DNA of 64,000 nt from Adiantum capillus-veneris (GCA_014529385.2 CM043958.1:89737025-89801024), one strand, 5' to 3'; shown: positions 38,265 through 50,876, counted from the first letter of the stretch. Made by a program: numbers and translations. The notes: a model not told the origin generated them from the sequence alone.

Positions 38265-39429
38265 TCGACATCAACCCACTTGTGAAAAAATGTATTCAAA
38301 ACATCTTTGTTTCTCTCCTGTTCCGCCTCTATACACCAACAAATTTAAGTCCTTCAACCAAGATGATCTCGTGCCCTGCCAAAGGTCTATTGTTAGCCCC
38401 TTGTCTAGCCACAACTAAATTTTGGGACCAGTCCTTGGCCATATGAATCATGAAGTTATTAACTAGCTCAATGAGCAAAATTAAGTTTGAATTGATGGCC
38501 ATCAAAGTCTTTTCATTTGCTCCATCCAGCAGAGGAGAGCATGAAACTCTTGGATATCAACAAACCCATGGTCATCATGCAATCCATTGCTTTCCTCAGC
38601 CCGCATATCCTCGATGGCCATGTTCCTCCCCAAAAGCGGAGCAATCTTGAAATCAAATTGGTGATTGGTGGTTGATCCGATGACATCTTGCCCTACTTGA
38701 AATGTAGGATTTTTGCAAAATTTAATAATTTTAGAAACATAATTCTCTAAATTATATTTGCTTATAGCCCTTTGGATACCTCTTGAAGGAAATCTTCGTC
38801 TATCTCTTAAGAGATTCGAGCTTCAAACAGGTTTTGAAGAATTGTTGTGTGGGAAAAACCTCTTTGGAGGGGGGGGTGACCAAAAAATGGACCTTAATTA
38901 ACCCCTAAAGGGGTAGCCAAGAGTAAACACAGGTCCAAAACCCAAGCTATGGTGTGGGAAACCAACGACAATGCAAGAGAGAGAAGAAAAGCTCGTAGCC
39001 CGTGCTATGGTGCTCGATTGGAGTTGCCCAAGAGAGGTAAAAGCTTTAGCTGAGCAAGGCAAGGACTTGGATCCATAGCCACTATTGTCTGTGCAGTTGA
39101 CCTCGCCTACTCCCTTGTGTGTAAGGGCGCTTTTATCCCCACCATGCACAAGCATGCAAAAATCCACAACTGTTGTCTACATGTGTGATACCACTGAAAG
39201 GCCAAGTGGATTCAAAGTGTGATGACTAACCCTCCTCCTAGTCAACCCCTCCCTATTCTTATAGCTCTTGGCCTAGGGAGAGCCCCCGTTCTTTGTCGAT
39301 GTATATCCATGCCATTAGGCAATGCCCACTACCTAGCTAGGACCTTTGTGCTTACACAAAGATTGTGCTCACTACAATAGGTTGTAGCTCTTTCACACTT
39401 TTGGATGCTTTGTATGTACCTAGGATCAA

Positions 39430-40035
39430 GAAGAATTTTTGTCTATGTCTACACTTTTAAAACTTGGTCTTGTAGTCAAGTTTGTGAATGAAAAGAGATA
39501 TTTTGCACGATCTCAGTTTTGCTGTACTATTGTGGCACGTGGTACTTCTTCTTGTGGAGGCTATATAACTCAACGTGTTAAAAGAATTTGTGGAAGATTC
39601 ATCATGCACACTTTCTAATTTAAAAGCCATTTTACATACAAAACTTTGGTATGCTCGTTTTGGTCATCTAAATTTTGCCAATTTTCTATGTTTGTAGAAA
39701 TATGAGATTTGTGCTTCATTTCCCCCACTTGAGGCACACTTGGAGAATGTGAGTGAAATCTATATTTTGGAAAAATACAGCTTTCTAAGTTTCCAAACAA
39801 TTTTGTGCAGGCTACTTGCAAATTACAACTTGTATACAATGATGTTTGTGGTCGAATGCGCACTCCTTCTTTTGGGAACCAGTTGTACTTTGTGACTTTC
39901 ATTCAAGATTATTCTAGACATGCATGGGTGTATGTGCTTAAGGCAAAGTCTAAAGTATTTATGTGCTTCAAGAAATTTCTACTTATAATTGAACATGTGT
40001 CTAGTTTTAGTGTGGACAACCTCCGTTCTTATTGA
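39430..40035 (+). pseudogene. copia integrase N-terminal half
   Basis: In order: FLSMSTLLKLGLVVKFVNEK (the segment between protease and integrase), LWYARFGHLNFANFL (HHCC start), and LVYNDVCGRMRTPSFGNQLYF then VTFIQDYSRHAWVYVLKAKS (core start; the first catalytic Asp is within NDVCG). Several frame changes occur. This continues the protease fragment at 36756-36827 in the same orientation and in copia order, with the minus-strand gypsy remnant between them. Confidence 0.85.
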
Positions 40036-40057
40036 GGCGTCTTCAAAGTGTCTCAAA

Positions 40058-40222
40058 AGCCTGATAGGGTTCAACATTGTATTTGGATTTTGACTCCAAG
40101 TGTTCAGGTATGTTAGCGGCATGACATTAGTTAAAAAGATTGTAAGGATTGTCTCTATATTAGGCAACTTTGTTCTAGTGGTCTTTTTTCACTTAGTATC
40201 TTTGCGAGAGCAAGTTTAACTT
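40058..40222 (+). repeat. dispersed repeat, copy a
   Basis: GATAGGGTTCAACATTGTA, ATTTTGACTCCAA, TTAGTTAAAAAGATTGTAAG and CACTTAGTATCTTTGC recur at 55368-55660 and, for the last part, near 57048-57090. It lies just after the copia fragment, so an LTR or leader piece is possible. Confidence 0.75.
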
Positions 40223-40329
40223 TCTTGTTGTGGGTTGTGGTCGTTTCTTGAATCTTTGCTATCATTGCATAAAGCTCATAGAGTGGAAACATGATAGCCA
40301 TGGAGCCCTGTGTTTTGAAATGATTTTCA

Positions 40330-40342
40330 GGGGTGTGTGTGT

Positions 40343-40411
<69 letters not shown>
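40330..40411. repeat. compound (GT)n(GA)n microsatellite
   Basis: GT repeats with one A interruption pass directly into GA repeats. Confidence 0.95.
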
Positions 40412-40414
<3 letters not shown>

Positions 40415-42940
40415 TTTTACTATTTGAATCTTGCATGTAATAGATTTCATTGAAATTTTAAAATGTTTCTCTTTGGTGTTTTTTGGGGCACCTTTAACAT
40501 CTCGAGGCATGGGAAGTAGCAATAAGCAGGCCTTGATAAGTAAGAATTCACTTGGTTTATTTTTGGCTTGCAAAAGAAGGCCTTGATGTGAGGGTCAAAA
40601 ACATGGTGCAAATCCTAGCCATGGGTTAGATATTTGGGATCGGTGCCACATGGTAGTTGGACTAGGTTTATATGCTTTCTTTTTTGCTATGTGGTGTTTC
40701 AAGGCCTACACATTGTTCCGTATTTGCAGTGTGGACGAGGGTGTTAATGCTTGCATGTTTTCAATGCTATATGCGAAGGGGAGTTACTTCGCTTCTAAGG
40801 AGATGAAAATGGTTTTTGCGTTGACTACGTTTCACAATTGAGAAGAGGACACAGTGGAGGTTGTTATATGGCATGGACAACACATTGGCAGTTGCTGCAA
40901 TGTAGCAGGCCGATGGGGAAGTGGATGTCGATATAGGTGAGGTGAGTAACCATTCTCCACACTGAGTGGGTATAGTGTTGCTACGCTAAGGTTGTGAGGC
41001 AATTCAATGGTGTTGAGTGAGAGTTGGCTGTGTATATATAAAGTGTTGATGTTGTTTTGTGTTACATGTTCAAGGTGGAGTACACGGTGTAGGGCAGTTG
41101 TTTAGAAACAACAGTGTCTTTGAGAATGGCGTCAAATTTTGATTTTGCAAAGAGTTTCAATATTCATGAGTGCACGAGTCTTGATGCCATGAGTACGAGC
41201 AAGGAGATGGACTTTGAGCAAGGTTTTTTACATCTGTGAATGTTATGTTACTTGAAGCTTTTGATGGTTACATGTGTTATTGTGATCTATTATTTACGAT
41301 CTACTGGTTGCTTTTTGCAGAGTTGAAGAAAGTTGTTGAGGGCTGTACTAGAGGGAGCCATGTCACATTGATTTGTGGTTGGATGCTATGCCCTAACCTC
41401 AGCCGGCTTGGGAGTATTGCTACAGAGTGAAGTGTTGAAAGCTTTTCTCTTCTTCATGTCAACCATCTGATCTTTTGATGCAGTTGCTACCCTAGTAGTT
41501 TGGATAACGGGAAGATTCTCTATTGTGTCCGCCTTTTGAGTAGTAGAAATGGAAGTGCCTCTGCTACATATGATATATTCTCCTCATCCCCATTGCTCAT
41601 TGCTTTGTTTTTGAGAAATATGTCTACGGCGTGTAATGTTGTACATGCTTGAGTCATTGGAGACCATTTCCATGTACATGGAGTGGTTGTTGGTTCTTAA
41701 ATACGACTTGCAAGTTTTGCAACTTGATAGGTTTTTGTCATAGAAAATTTCATTCCTGGCATTGAAAGCTCCACAAATGAGCAGACAACTTGAGGTGTGA
41801 TAATGTGGTGTTCAATGCATTACAATAGTGAGAACAAGTCTATGGGCAGGGGTGCAAAGAACCTTCTGCTCGAATCTTAGCACTGGAAATCATTGGTAGA
41901 AGAAGAAGAGAAGTTTTAACATTGTAGGAACAAGCCCAAAAGACCTCAAAGACCTATCCGACTAGTCTTGAACTCAACACTTGAAACTCAGAAAGTAAAG
42001 TGGGACAACCAAGAGGGAACTCAAGACTGGAAATCTCAATCTTGAGAGGGGACTGGGAACTTGAACTCAGGACTTGATATTCAAGAATGAAAGAAACCTA
42101 GATGAGCTCTAGATACCCACCAAGACATTCAATCTTTTATCGTAGTGTCATTATCTGGAACACATTGGGCTTCATCAAGTCAATGACCAAGATATTTACA
42201 TGCTTGCTCTGCTGATTGCGAGTGATAGCGGCAAAAGTGCCTACCGAGGATGTGCGTCGTGGTTGTGGTTGTTTACTAGGTGGCATATGTACGCCGTAGT
42301 TTCCATGTTGGACGTCATATAAGTGTGGTTAATGTCTACTAATGTGATGTACTAAGTACGTGGATCTGGTTCAACTATAATCTCTAATCTCAACATGCAT
42401 TTGGGGATTTATTTGGGTGCAGTTCTTTGATTTGACCCTGTTGTCTCCATAGCTTGTGTGTGGCTGGTGGGTAGTGAATGTTGGTCATGAATATTTTTTT
42501 GTTTGTGTAGATTCCCTAAATGCCCACCAACCATGACCTCATGCCCTTTCAATTTGATTGAGTGAATTATTGAGGAGCATAGAAGATTTGAATCATCATC
42601 CAACTCTTGCCACCATATGCTAGGGTTGTTTAGAATGTCGTCATCAATTCCTCTCTTCTTTTGTGTTGCTTCACTCAAGTGAACTTAAAAACAGCTCACA
42701 AGTGGACCGCTAGTTTTTTTTGTCGTGCCCATACCAGCCTTGCTGTTATCTAGGCCACACTGGGATTGCTGGTAGAGTAAGAAGTATGCTTGGGTTATTG
42801 TGAGCATTGTAATGTGGAGGATTTTTTTTGAAAAGAGTGGCCACATCTACCTCCCATTTGTTTAATGGTGAATTTTTTTCCTGAGAGCTCTCTCCAACTG
42901 TCATGTGCTCCTTTGTTATTAAGGTCTAGTAACTGAAAAT
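40412..42940. other. no gene recognised
   Basis: Only short frames. A phrase near 40575-40640 (GGCCTTGATG, GTGCCACATGG) loosely resembles 55780-55800. No domain motif was seen. Confidence 0.45.
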
Positions 42941-43435
42941 TCATCCAACACTTCTTTTGCTATAGGTACAAGGATAAGGTTTGAAAGCATCATTCAAATT
43001 TTCCTTCATAAAATTTTGAATAAGGTTGTCCACAACCTTGCTAGGTAAGAGCTTGGATTCAATTTTTCTTGCAAATGTCATGTTGAATGGCTTGATGATC
43101 CGTGTGGCTGTTGACAATAGTGAAGGGTTGTTTTGGAGAGAATATGTAGCAGTCAAACACAAAATTTGAGTCTCCTCGCCCTCATATGGATATCCAAGAC
43201 TTCTTTTTTTTATAGGTGAAAAGCTAAGGCTTGAAGGCATCAAACCTCTTCCTATGCTTTTTGCCTCATTCAAATTTGCCTTCTTAAATTTTTGAATAAG
43301 TTCATGCGCAACCTTACTTGGTAAAAGCGTGGAACCAATTTTTCTTGCAAGTGTCATGTGCTAAATGGCTTGATGACTTGTTTGGCTAGTGAAGGGTTGT
43401 TTGGGGGAGGATGCCTAGCAATAAAACACAACAAA
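42941..43435 (-). repeat. direct duplication inside a 138-codon minus-strand frame
   Basis: The frame 42941-43357 contains a block (M-T-x-ARKI-x-S-x-LLPSKV) twice, about 85 codons apart. At DNA level, ~200 bases at 42960-43165 match 43225-43435. The product is not recognised. It may be a duplicated piece of a lost gene or transposon. Confidence 0.6.
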
Positions 43436-44568
43436 GTCAATGAAAATACAAGCACCAATTGTGAGTGATTTTGTTAGCTTCTTGCTATAACAGTGATGTT
43501 TATCCTCTAGGTGCAACAATAGAGGTGGCCATTGATGGTAAGCAAGTCCTGCCTGAAGTTCTTGTGCAAGCCAAAGTCAAGGCTGAGCCTATTTTGTCCC
43601 CTAGTGTGCCTACTCAACCTCAAGTAGAACTTCAAGGACCAACAATGGGTCATTTCCCAACACACACAAGTTGGTGCCCAACAACTTCAAGTTGATGTCA
43701 AGCCTACTAATGATGGTGTGAATTTGTCTTTGGTGACATATGCAAGAGAATTTCTCCCGCTATTGGTGATTTTTGAAATTGGCAAAGCTTCCCCCAAGTT
43801 TTCTATTGAGGGCAATCTTTACTGTACATACAAAATAGCGTCTGATAAGTACAGCCCGTACTTGAACCCTGAGATTGTGGACACAAAGTCTACAAACACG
43901 ATAACCTTAGTGTTGTATGAGCCTTGTATCACTCAATTTTAGGATAGATTACACATTGATGAGTACATAAGGGTAGAGAATGCACAAAACTCTAGGGGAT
44001 GGGAACATATTATCTTGTTCTTTACATGCAAATGCCTAAAAGTTGGTGATAAAGGTAGAACCCTTCCCAATGGCATTGTCTTTCTTTCCTAAGACTTCTA
44101 TTAGATTCTTCTTGGGGGAAACAAACAAATCATCATCACCAATGAACAAAGGAGCTACTTTGGGCAGTTTGGCGTTTGTTATTTTGCAAAACTTCTAATC
44201 CAAAGCAAGAGTGCAATTAGGTGAACTGTTGATCGCAGATGGGCTGCTGCGCCTGATGATCGTATTGTGGTGAGTAGACTAGCTTTTTGCTGCTTGGTTT
44301 TAAGTGATTCTATTGTGGTTGGCTATTGATGGTTCTCGTGTAGGTGAGCTTTGTGAACTCTCGTGAAGGTGATTGCATGCAACTGGTTGTTGATTTGGAA
44401 GAAGAGGAGAATGTGATATGTGTGGCTTGCAACATTGCTCCATTCAATGGTTGTACCAACACACTATCGGCGCTTGACATCACTATCCTAGTCCTTGTTT
44501 GTAGCCCTCGGTTGTGTCAATTCTTGGTTGAAGTTTCCAAGCCCAAACCAAAAGTTTAGGTTACGGTC
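43436..44568 (+). other. possible decayed coding region, product unknown
   Basis: Plus-strand frames 43465-43695, 43718-43942 (FLPLLVIFEIGKASPKFSIE) and 44344-44559 (SREGDCMQLVVDLEEEEN) look protein-like and lie in line with the zinc-ribbon fragment at 44704-44963. They could be exons or frameshifted pieces of one gene. I cannot assign a family from them. Confidence 0.3.
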
Positions 44569-44703
44569 ATGAGGTATGCTTGCTGTGTATTGGTGTGTTT
44601 TTCTCAATTGTATTTGCAATTGAAATCTAAATGTAGTGGACTTTGTAGCAGGTTGGCAGTGTTGCGCTTTATCAACTTCAACTCACTTCTATTAGAGAAG
44701 CAA

Positions 44704-44963
44704 TGTCCACTGTGTAAATCTACAAAGGTTCAAAAAGTTCCCAAGGAGGATTTTGTGCTCCTTGTGACAAGTCCATTGATATCACAACCATCCCAAAATT
44801 GGATGCACGCATCAATTCTGAAAATAATAGTGTTGTCAATGCTCGGATTGTTGGTTCTATGGTAGATTTTGTGCTTGGTTTTGAAGAAAGCTTCAAGGAG
44901 TTGTATGCTAGAAATTTTGACGATTCTCGAGACATTTTGGTGACTACTAGCAAAGTACCCTGA
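44704..44963 (+). pseudogene. RPA-like zinc-ribbon/OB-fold fragment (tentative)
   Basis: CPLCKSTKVQKVPKEDF, after a frameshift, continues as CAPCDKSIDITTIPKLDARI, with VVNARIVGSMVDFVLGFEES and FKELYARNFDDSRDILV further on, ending at TGA 44961. A CX2C...CX2C ribbon followed by a stretch with a repeated hydrophobic pattern and FxES resembles the C-terminal DNA-binding domain of replication protein A large subunit (RPA70). RPA-like genes are often carried by plant Helitrons. The assignment is from layout, not from strong identity. A frame break lies between the two Cys pairs. Confidence 0.35.
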
Positions 44964-45215
44964 TCAAAGTTCGTTGAGTGAGATTAGGTTATGCATATCC
45001 ATTTGGTCGATCACTTTCAATCCTACCCTTCTTTTAGTCACTCCTTTTTTGACATTGTGTGCCTTTTGTATATATGTCCCTAACCTACTAGCATGGTAGA
45101 GACTTTGCCAACCCTAAAGCCGGCTTGCTTTTTGTGTAACTTTCATGTTCTCCCTTTTTTGGCCTACCTTTGAGAATATTATATGAAAAAAAATCTATAG
45201 ATTATTTCATGTAAG

Positions 45216-45254
<39 letters not shown>

Positions 45255-45533
45255 TTTGGTCAACAACCTACAATTGAATCAAAATATATATTGTTTATGT
45301 GCAACACAATTTCCATGTACTATGTTCCTCTTCACCACTCAATGTCACTTACCTTCCACACATCCACTTGTCAAACTAGCTTGAAGTTTGGCCTTTCTTT
45401 CGTAGCTTCATTTTTGGGATAGTGTCCCCCTTGGTATATATCTACTTAGATCCATTATTTTTGCCTGCCTTTGAAAACATTGTATGTGAAATAAATCCAT
45501 AGCTTATTGTATGTAAACCCCCCCCCCCCCCCC

Positions 45534-45623
<90 letters not shown>

Positions 45624-46063
45624 GCAAGGTACATTTGAATCAAAGTAAATATTGTCAAGGTGTAGTTGTTGCCACGTAATCTCTTCCACCAAGCCATCCG
45701 AAGTTACTTGGCTTGTGCACATACGCTTCTCAATTTAGCTTGAAGTTTGGTCTTCCTTCTATAGCTCCTTCTTTGGTGCAAGGTCCCTCTTTGTATGTGT
45801 CTATGAAGGCTCCAAATTCACTAAGCATATTGTGAACTATAGTGTTTGTATCTAGTTCAAAATGCATTGAGTGACACTAACTCATGTGCATCTATCCTCC
45901 ATACCAATTTGGACCGTTGCCTCTATTTCCTGATCCTACCTTGAGCTTACACCTTTGCTCTTTTTCCACCTATTTTTGCGTGCACCATGTGTGAAATACA
46001 TTTATAGCTCAACTTTCCTTCATCATCCGAGTGTGACAACTAATTTCATTTGAATCACTCTTC

Positions 46064-46138
<75 letters not shown>
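44964..46138. repeat. three related segments, each ending in a TC microsatellite
   Basis: Segments ending at 45250, 45620 and 46138 share GCTTGAAGTTTGG, GTGAAATA.AT..ATAG and a preceding GTATRTRTCT phrase. Each is followed by a long TC run. The middle one is compound: C27 at 45518-45544, TC to 45580, AC to 45619. The last, (TC)n at 46069-46138, abuts the gypsy element. Confidence 0.75.
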
Positions 46139-46140
<2 letters not shown>

Positions 46141-46141
<1 letters not shown>

Positions 46142-46698
46142 GTAATCCAAATAAGCGCTTCAATAATAATCAATTGCTTGATAAATTCATTAGGGGATTA
46201 CGACATGAGGATATCTACAATGGCCTAGGTATCACCGCTTGGGAATTAGTTACCACCAATGCGATCCAATTCGAGGATAATTTAATGATTCAAGGAGAAA
46301 GAGTGTCTGTTGAGCCTAAATCTACTAGCTCGCAAGCATAGGGGCATCAGCCACTGACCCTAAAGCCTATTGCTAAGGAGCCAAAGATATATGAGATGAC
46401 TTTAGCAGATCTCACCAAGGCCATCCAAGAGAGTCTTAGAGACAATCGTGCTCAGCAAAACAATCATATGTATCCAAGAAGGGAGCAACAATGGTGCTCA
46501 GTATGCTATGGTCTGCATAGTTCCAGTAAATTCCCTTCTTTTAGAGTAAAATTCAATGGGAATTGCAATGCCTGTGGGAGGTATGGTCATCAAGCTAAGG
46601 ATTCCATAGTATTTAAGCATGCGATGGCCAATAGACCAACCTTAGCATGGACAGACCACACATCGAGTGCCTGCATTGATGTCAGCCCCACCTCTTGA
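46141..46698 (+). pseudogene. gypsy Gag C-terminal part
   Basis: Reads NNNQLLDKFIRGLRHEDIY, then a linker and WCSVCYGLHSSSKFPSF. The zinc knuckle CNACGRYGHQAKDS follows at 46564-46605, where the last Cys of CX2CX4HX4C is now Ser. The upstream CSVC-H block is a second CCHC-like motif, also missing its last Cys. The 5' part of Gag is lost at the microsatellite junction. Frames further on (46667-47130) are the degraded Gag-protease linker. Confidence 0.75.
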
Positions 46699-47895
46699 AC
46701 AAACGTCACAACACATGGTCCCTCGGGCCCAAAATGTTCTTCAAACAACACCCTTACCACCTCCAGTGCTAGGACCGCAACCACATCCCAGAATCACTTC
46801 CGAGAATCAAGTGGGTTGTGAGTCATCTATTCCTTGTTTGGAAGGTTGTGAGGAAGATATAAACCCTAATATTGCCTATGGGATTGATGCGCTTGAAGAA
46901 AGTCCACAATACTACATCTAGGACTATTGGGGATAAGTCAAACCTATCTATCAAGTAGCTGCTCTTACTGCAAGATACTCATGTGCAATCGATGTGACAT
47001 AGATCATTTGATTGCCCAATGTCATAATAATTCAAATGTGCCAAATATCATGCCATTACACTTGATTGAGGTTATCGAGGAGCCATCACAAAGTACAATT
47101 GTGATACCACTAACGTACTCACACAGTTGATGCTCCAAAAACAAAATTATATTCTTGAAGAAAGAGACACAGCATCAATTTCCCAATCTCAGAAGAAGAA
47201 TAAAACACGAAGGAAGAGAATGCAAAAAGCAGCGAAATCAGACCCCAGTTCAAAGACCAACATAGGGACTCGTGTGACGACCCCGTATATATATGAACGA
47301 CGCTGAAGAGGATTCTGATTTAGATGAAACCATGGAGACCAAAAGGACCACTAAGAAAGAAACCAACAAGGAAGATCATCATGAGCCACAATGGCGAGGA
47401 TCCAAAAAGAAGATAGGAACTTATCCAAACCCTACAGAGGAGATCGAGTGAGTCAAATCAATTAAGGGGTTTGGTAGAAGATACCCAAAGGGATCCAGAA
47501 CCAACACCTAGGTAGATCCAGATTACAGACACATTGTTCCCTACGCAACAACAACCTCAGAAAGTCCATAGACCCCTAGCCATACCTAGTGTCATCCAAG
47601 AAGAAAGTAACTTAAAGTCATGGGAAAGTGGGCGTACTCACTTCTTGTTGGAAAGAATGTTTATAGAGGGACTACTTGACCCTATCAAAGAAATGAGGAT
47701 CCCATCTTCCCCACGTCAAGGGACTAAAGCCCAAAAGGTGCCATTAAATATTGCCAAATTGATGGATTTCATGGCTTCAGAAGTTAGAACCACCACATGT
47801 CCAAACTATATGGAGACCCTGAGCTATTCTTAGCTCTTCGAGCTTTGCTCACTGGAGAACCGAAGGTCGGGCTACCACAATTTGCATAGATGGAT

Positions 47896-48471
47896 GGACC
47901 TAGGGAGATGCCAATAGAAGAGGAACACTTAGATCCACTACCCAACCTAGATGAGAACTCTGTTGTAGAAATACCTATTAACAAGTTGGGACAATACTTT
48001 GAGGGCGATGAATCCAATGCGGCCATACCAATCACTACCAAGGGATTAACTGTGAAGGGAATCCTTGATGGTGGCCCTGGAGTTAGCATTGTGAGTAACA
48101 ATTGCTAGGAAACTATGGGAAGACCTCACCTTGGGATCACAACCATAGTAGTAAAGATGGCCAATGGGTCTATTGTTAAACCTATTACGATGCTAAAAGA
48201 TCTCAAGATCAAGGTCTTTGGACATAAAATAAGAAATATCTTCATTGTTATGGATTTCTCCAAGGACATTGTGGCATCTGAGATGATCTTAGGACGTCCT
48301 TTCATGAGGGAAGCAAAAATGGTGCATGACTGGTCTAAAAACCATGTCTACTTGCAGTTCCAGGACTCTATTATTCGTCTAGATCTTGTAACTGGTCGAG
48401 CACATCCTCTAGCAAACGGATTTATAATTGATCATAGATCTGACACCATAGTTCACTCGGCCCCATTGTAG
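47896..48471 (+). pseudogene. gypsy aspartic protease
   Basis: The active-site strand is GILDGGPGVSIVS at about 48058, where the family of plant gypsy proteases with D-G-G is matched (D-S/T-G is the usual form). The flap region and the second hydrophobic-G motif ASEMILGRPFM follow. TAG at 48108 falls where Trp is expected (NNC-stop-ETMG). This enzyme would process the polyprotein. Catalytic Asp is present at 48067-48069. Confidence 0.75.
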
Positions 48472-48495
48472 TATTATTACACATGTAAAATGGAC

Positions 48496-48673
48496 ATTGA
48501 TGCCGGGGAAGATTCTCCTTATATGGATGTATTACCTGGATCACTCGGTCGGACAAAGTGGATTGGATCCACTTAGTAGCAACCATTGATGCCGGGGAAG
48601 ATTCTCCTTATATGGATGTATTACCTGGATCACTCGGTCGGACAAAGTGGATTGGATCCACTTAGTAGCAACC
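48496..48673 (+). repeat. perfect 89-base tandem duplication
   Basis: Copies at 48496-48584 and 48585-48673 are identical base for base. As the surrounding element is much mutated, the duplication must be recent. Confidence 0.97.
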
Positions 48674-49417
48674 ATAGACACTTGGGGAAATAGGGGGACG
48701 ACCTAGGTAACACTTGAGGGGGATGAAATGCCACTACTCGTACCCTTAAATATGCTAGAAGCAATGCATATAGCTTTTGATGACCTACAAGATGAAGGTT
48801 TTACTGGCATTGGAGCCAGTAGCATCTCACAAGACTATAGCCCACATGATTTGGGGTCAGAATCATCAATTGAAATAGACTCCGAGGACAAATAATCTGA
48901 GTTAATTCTTAGTGCAAATGTGGGGAAAAACCATTCATGGCCCAGTGGTACCCTAGATGATAATCTATCCAAGGGAGCAGAAGACACAAGTAGCAATTCA
49001 TCGACTAACTCTTCACTAGAGATCGGTTGTAATAAAAAATTAGACAAGAAGAGTAAGAGATATAAGAGGCGACGATATTGAGCAAATGTGCGTGCTAGAA
49101 TAAATGAAAAGAAATCTACCACAAAATGGATTAATTATATAGGGGCATGTGATGCTCATCGGAAGTTGGTAGATAACTGGGGTGAATACCTTCAAAGCAT
49201 TATGTGGTGTAGTCCACAACCCCTTGACATCGCACAACTAGAGGCTACAGAGAAGCCAAAGTTGAGCCTTACCATAAGGAGACGACAAAATCGAGAGTTA
49301 GCTCAACAACAAAAGGAACCGGAAGTAAAATCACAGTCCACAAAATAACAAGACCCCACAGACTTACACCCTGCACACTGAACATTTCAAATCCTACAAC
49401 ACAGAGGACGTAAGGTT

Positions 49418-50840
49418 GTGTATACAAAGGCTCAAAGAAAACCTATCGATGGAAGCAATGGAGTTTATGACGGTCCAATAATAGTTAAGGAAATAGAGTT
49501 TATAGATCCAGGAGAAGAGTCCAAACCTGTTTTCATTGCCCAAGATCTGACAGAGACTGAGGAGTGTGTAATTAAAGAACTTCTCAAGGAATTCAGGGAT
49601 ATCTTTGCTTGGACATATCATGATATGAAAGGTGTTCCACCTTCCGTGGTGCAACACACAATCCCCATGAATAGCATGGCTAAACCAGCTCAACGACCCT
49701 ACCCAATGAATCCTAAATATGCAAAGATCGTTCAAAAAGAGATTGAAAACGCTTGTGAAATACGGATTCATATACCCTATTGAGCACTCAGAATGGGTTT
49801 CTCTAATAGTGATTGTGCCAAAAATAATGGGAAACTCAGAGTGTGCGTGGATTTTAAGAAGGTCAATGCCGCCACTAGGAGGGACCATTATCCCTTGCCA
49901 TATTCAGAACATGTACTTGAAAGAGTTGTAGGGAAAGGAAGCTTATAACCTTTTAAATGGGTACTCTGGATACAATCAAATCACAATTGCACTAGAGGAC
50001 CAAGCTAAAATGGCTTTTATAACCGAATTTGGAGTGTTCGCATTTTGTGTTATGGCTTTTGGCTTAACCAATGCCCCTGCTACCTTTCAAAGATTATTAA
50101 ACACTGCTTTTAGAGAATATTTGAGGGAGTTTTGCGAAGCTTTTTTAGATGACCTTTGTGTTTATTCCTCTTGGAAAGAACATCTGGCATGCTTATGAGA
50201 AGTGTTTGAGAAGTATAGATTGTATCACATCTCCTTAAACCCTTTCAAATGCCAATTTTGGGTTAAACATGGAGACATATTAGGGCATATAGTGTCCAAA
50301 AATGGGATTTTCACAGATGAGAGCAAAATTAAAGCCATTGTTGAATTACCACCACCTACAAATTGTAAAGGAGTTCAAAGGTTCATGGGCCATGTTGGTT
50401 ATTACCAACGGTTTATTTTAAACTTTGTCGATATAGCTTGTTCTTTGTACAAGCTTCTTATTGAGTTCCAATGGACCGTAGAGTGTGACCATGCTTATGA
50501 GTCATTGAAAAAGACCTTGACAAGTGCTCCCATTCTACGAGTTCTCAATTGGAATATAATTTTCCATGTGCATATTGATGCATCAAACTTTACTATTAGG
50601 TGTGTTGTTCTAGCTCAACCAGGAGAACATAAATTGGACTACCCCATCAGCTTTGCAAGTCGTCAATTGAATGATGCCGAGAGAAACTACACCACTATCG
50701 AGTGGGAAGGTTTAGCTATAATTTACGCAGTGAAGAAATTTCGCTACTATCTTCTTGCCAACAAGTTTGTTTTCTATGTGGATCATCAAGCCTTGTTGTA
50801 TCTAGTAAATAAACCTTGTTCCACGGGAAGAATAGCATGA
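49418..50840 (+). pseudogene. gypsy reverse transcriptase and RNase H
   Basis: The region starts with LLKEFRDIFAWTYHDMKGV, then QRPYPMNPKYAK. After a frameshift come YGFIYPIEHSEWVS and FGVFAFCVMAFGLTNAPATF. The catalytic box is AFLDDLCVYS at about 50142-50165, with both Asp intact. RT thumb blocks are LGHIVSKNGIF and RFMGHVGYYQRFI. RNase H follows: FHVHIDASNFTIRCVVLAQ and NDAERNYTTIEWEGLAIIYA, then FVFYVDHQALLYLVN. Stops TGA at 50196-50198 and 50838-50840 stand for Arg. The frameshift near 49760 breaks RT before the catalytic centre. Confidence 0.95.
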
Positions 50841-50876
50841 TGGTTATTAATTCTCCTTGAGTTTGATTTTACCGTT

